From an uncultured Pirellulaceae bacterium (GTDB lineage: Bacteria; Planctomycetota; Planctomycetia; Pirellulales; Pirellulaceae), in the NCBI GenBank assembly GCA_938084685.1, contig CALKGE010000003.1:225898-289897 (forward strand): 64,000 nucleotides of DNA, read 5' to 3'. Below the pieces are notes generated by a model. It searched no databases, was not told the origin of the DNA, and was given only the letters and a program-made list of their open reading frames with translations. This document shows, in pieces, positions 62,714-64,000 of this stretch (positions are counted from its first letter, which is position 1; every line of letters starts with the position of its first letter). The translations under genes were made by a program, and so were the position numbers.

Positions 62714-64000
62714 TTAATCAAGGGCCACGGTCACGGTTTTTGTTTCGAGGTAATTCCGTAGGCCTTCCTCACCCAGTTCCCGTCCGATTCCGGACATTTT
62801 GAAACCGCCGAACGGAGCTGCGGCGTCAAAAACGTCATAGCAATTGACCCAGACTGTCCCCGCACGCACTCGGTCAGCCAGCATATGTGCTTTGCCAATG
62901 TCACGGGACCATACGGCGGCAGCCAGACCGTAGAACGTATTATTAGCCCGTTGGATCAAATCCTCCGTGTCTTTGAAGGTCAGGATGGACAGGACTGGAC
63001 CAAAAATCTCGTCGGTCGCGATTTGCATCTTATCAGTCACTCCGTCGAACAGGGTAGGCTCGATAAAGTATCCCTGATCGCCGTGGCGGTTGCCACCTGT
63101 CAGACATTGAGCTCCTTCCTGTTTGCCGAGATCGATATACTTCAAAATCTTGTCGAATTGTGCCTGATCTATTTGTGGTCCCTGTTCGGTGGTCTTATCG
63201 AATGGATCTCCGACAACGCGTGATTGATTCATCCCGATCAGTTTGTCCACAAATTCGTCGTGGACATCTTCCTGGACAAAGAGGCGGCTGCCTGCACAGC
63301 AGCACTGCCCCTGGTTGAAGTACAACCCGAAGTGCGAGCCGGCTGCGGCAGCGTCAAGATCGGCATCGTTGAAGACAACATTAGGGCTTTTGCCTCCCAG
63401 TTCAAACGTCAAGCGTTTTAGTGTCTGTGAGGCATCCGCCATGATGGTCTGAGCGGTTTTGTATTCGCCAGTGAAGGCCACCTTGTCAATGCCGGGGTGT
63501 TTCACGACGGCGGCTCCGGCAGTTGGTCCAAAACCAGGCACGATATTAATCACTCCGTCCGGGACACCAGCCTTTTGTGCGAGTCGAGCCATCCGCAGGC
63601 AGGTTAACGGAGTCTGTTCGGCCGGTTTCATGACAATGGTGCATCCGGCAGCAAGTGCGGGACCCCATTTCCACGCGACCATCAGCATGGGGAAATTCCA
63701 GGGAATGATTTGTCCAACCACGCCTACCGGTTCTTTTTTCGTATAGGTAAAGTAATTACCTCGTACTGGGATAGTCTGACCATGGATTTTATCCGCGTAG
63801 CCAGCATAGTACCGCAGGCAGTCGATCGTCAGTGGTAAGTCGGCGGCGAGTGAATCTCGGATCGGCTTGCCATTGTCCAGAGTTTCCAGCGCCGCAAGTT
63901 CTTCGAGTTCTTCTTCGATGAGGTCCGCCAGCCGGTACATGATAGCCCCTCGCTCACGAGCATCCATTTTCCCCCAGGGGCCTTCATCGAATGCTTTCCT
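62714..64000 (-). CDS. Aldehyde dehydrogenase, 5' end outside window
   Basis: NAD(P)-dependent aldehyde dehydrogenase. 428 residues are visible and the frame is open to base 64000, beginning [18 protein letters not shown], which is the usual segment near residue ~60 of the family. The N-terminal ~60 residues are therefore missing. It has [20 protein letters not shown], the catalytic Glu in [14 protein letters not shown], the catalytic Cys in [11 protein letters not shown], and [17 protein letters not shown]. The loop normally reading FTGSTEVG is FTGEYKTAQ here. It best fits the ALDH1/2-like general or betaine/retinal group. Its position just before the YdeP-type gene suggests joint oxidation of an aldehyde and its acid. 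Confidence 0.93.
   Translation of the reverse strand, partial: RKAFDEGPWGKMDARERGAIMYRLADLIEEELEELAALETLDNGKPIRDSLAADLPLTIDCLRYYAGYADKIHGQTIPVRGNYFTYTKKEPVGVVGQIIPWNFPMLMVAWKWGPALAAGCTIVMKPAEQTPLTCLRMARLAQKAGVPDGVINIVPGFGPTAGAAVVKHPGIDKVAFTGEYKTAQTIMADASQTLKRLTFELGGKSPNVVFNDADLDAAAAGSHFGLYFNQGQCCCAGSRLFVQEDVHDEFVDKLIGMNQSRVVGDPFDKTTEQGPQIDQAQFDKILKYIDLGKQEGAQCLTGGNRHGDQGYFIEPTLFDGVTDKMQIATDEIFGPVLSILTFKDTEDLIQRANNTFYGLAAAVWSRDIGKAHMLADRVRAGTVWVNCYDVFDAAAPFGGFKMSGIGRELGEEGLRNYLETKTVTVALD

Overview
The window looks like the chromosome of a planctomycete, probably a marine Pirellulales-type member with roughly balanced GC. The basis is gene content. There is a DUF1549/DUF1553 cytochrome-like protein (PSCyt1/PSD1) next to a DUF1501 protein, a Tat-exported sugar-phosphate-isomerase-like protein, a PurL with fused PurS domains, very large exported proteins of a kind I know only from planctomycetes, and many GTG/TTG starts. 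No phage, insertion sequence, CRISPR array, tRNA or rRNA was seen. The only RNA gene recognised is RNase P RNA (44816-45179).

Layout. 1-6560: an aminotransferase class IV cut by the window edge, a small lipoprotein, a DUF423 membrane protein, a HEAT-like exported protein, two tandem transglutaminase-fold proteins (one has lost the catalytic Cys) and a GspF/PilC-like protein. 6761-11355: a tyrA-purL-purQ run linking tyrosine and purine synthesis. 11351-11398: an array of six 8-bp CTAG units that supplies the stop codons of two convergent genes. 11392-18092: a DCC-family thiol protein coupled to an acidic-tailed membrane protein, a PAS-GAF-receiver signalling protein, a metallophosphoesterase, a methyltransferase and a GntP permease. 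18314-25402: the PSD1/DUF1501 pair, an SSS sodium symporter with an overlapping 51-residue membrane partner, and an SGNH hydrolase.

25631-44737 is the most unusual region. Two giant exported membrane proteins (1254 and 2676 residues) carry three related N-terminal modules, and the second looks like a fusion with a signal-peptide-like segment in its middle. A tightly overlapping trio follows: a seven-motif FG-GAP propeller, a TPR protein and a C25 (gingipain/caspase-fold) peptidase. An exported esterase and an enolase-superfamily enzyme come next. All seven read rightward.

44816-64000: RNase P RNA, a PQQ-type propeller, a ribbon-helix-helix-like protein, a TIM-barrel Tat protein and a flavin-reductase-like protein. 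Then a rightward run: HflX, an SDR, an OleB-like alpha/beta hydrolase, a CitG-like protein, a PTPS/QueD-like protein and MutS. Finally a leftward run: an aldehyde dehydrogenase (cut by the edge), a YdeP/FdhF-type molybdopterin oxidoreductase, a membrane-fused spermidine-synthase-like protein and a GT39-like glycosyltransferase.

All assignments come from reading motifs by eye. No database search was run.
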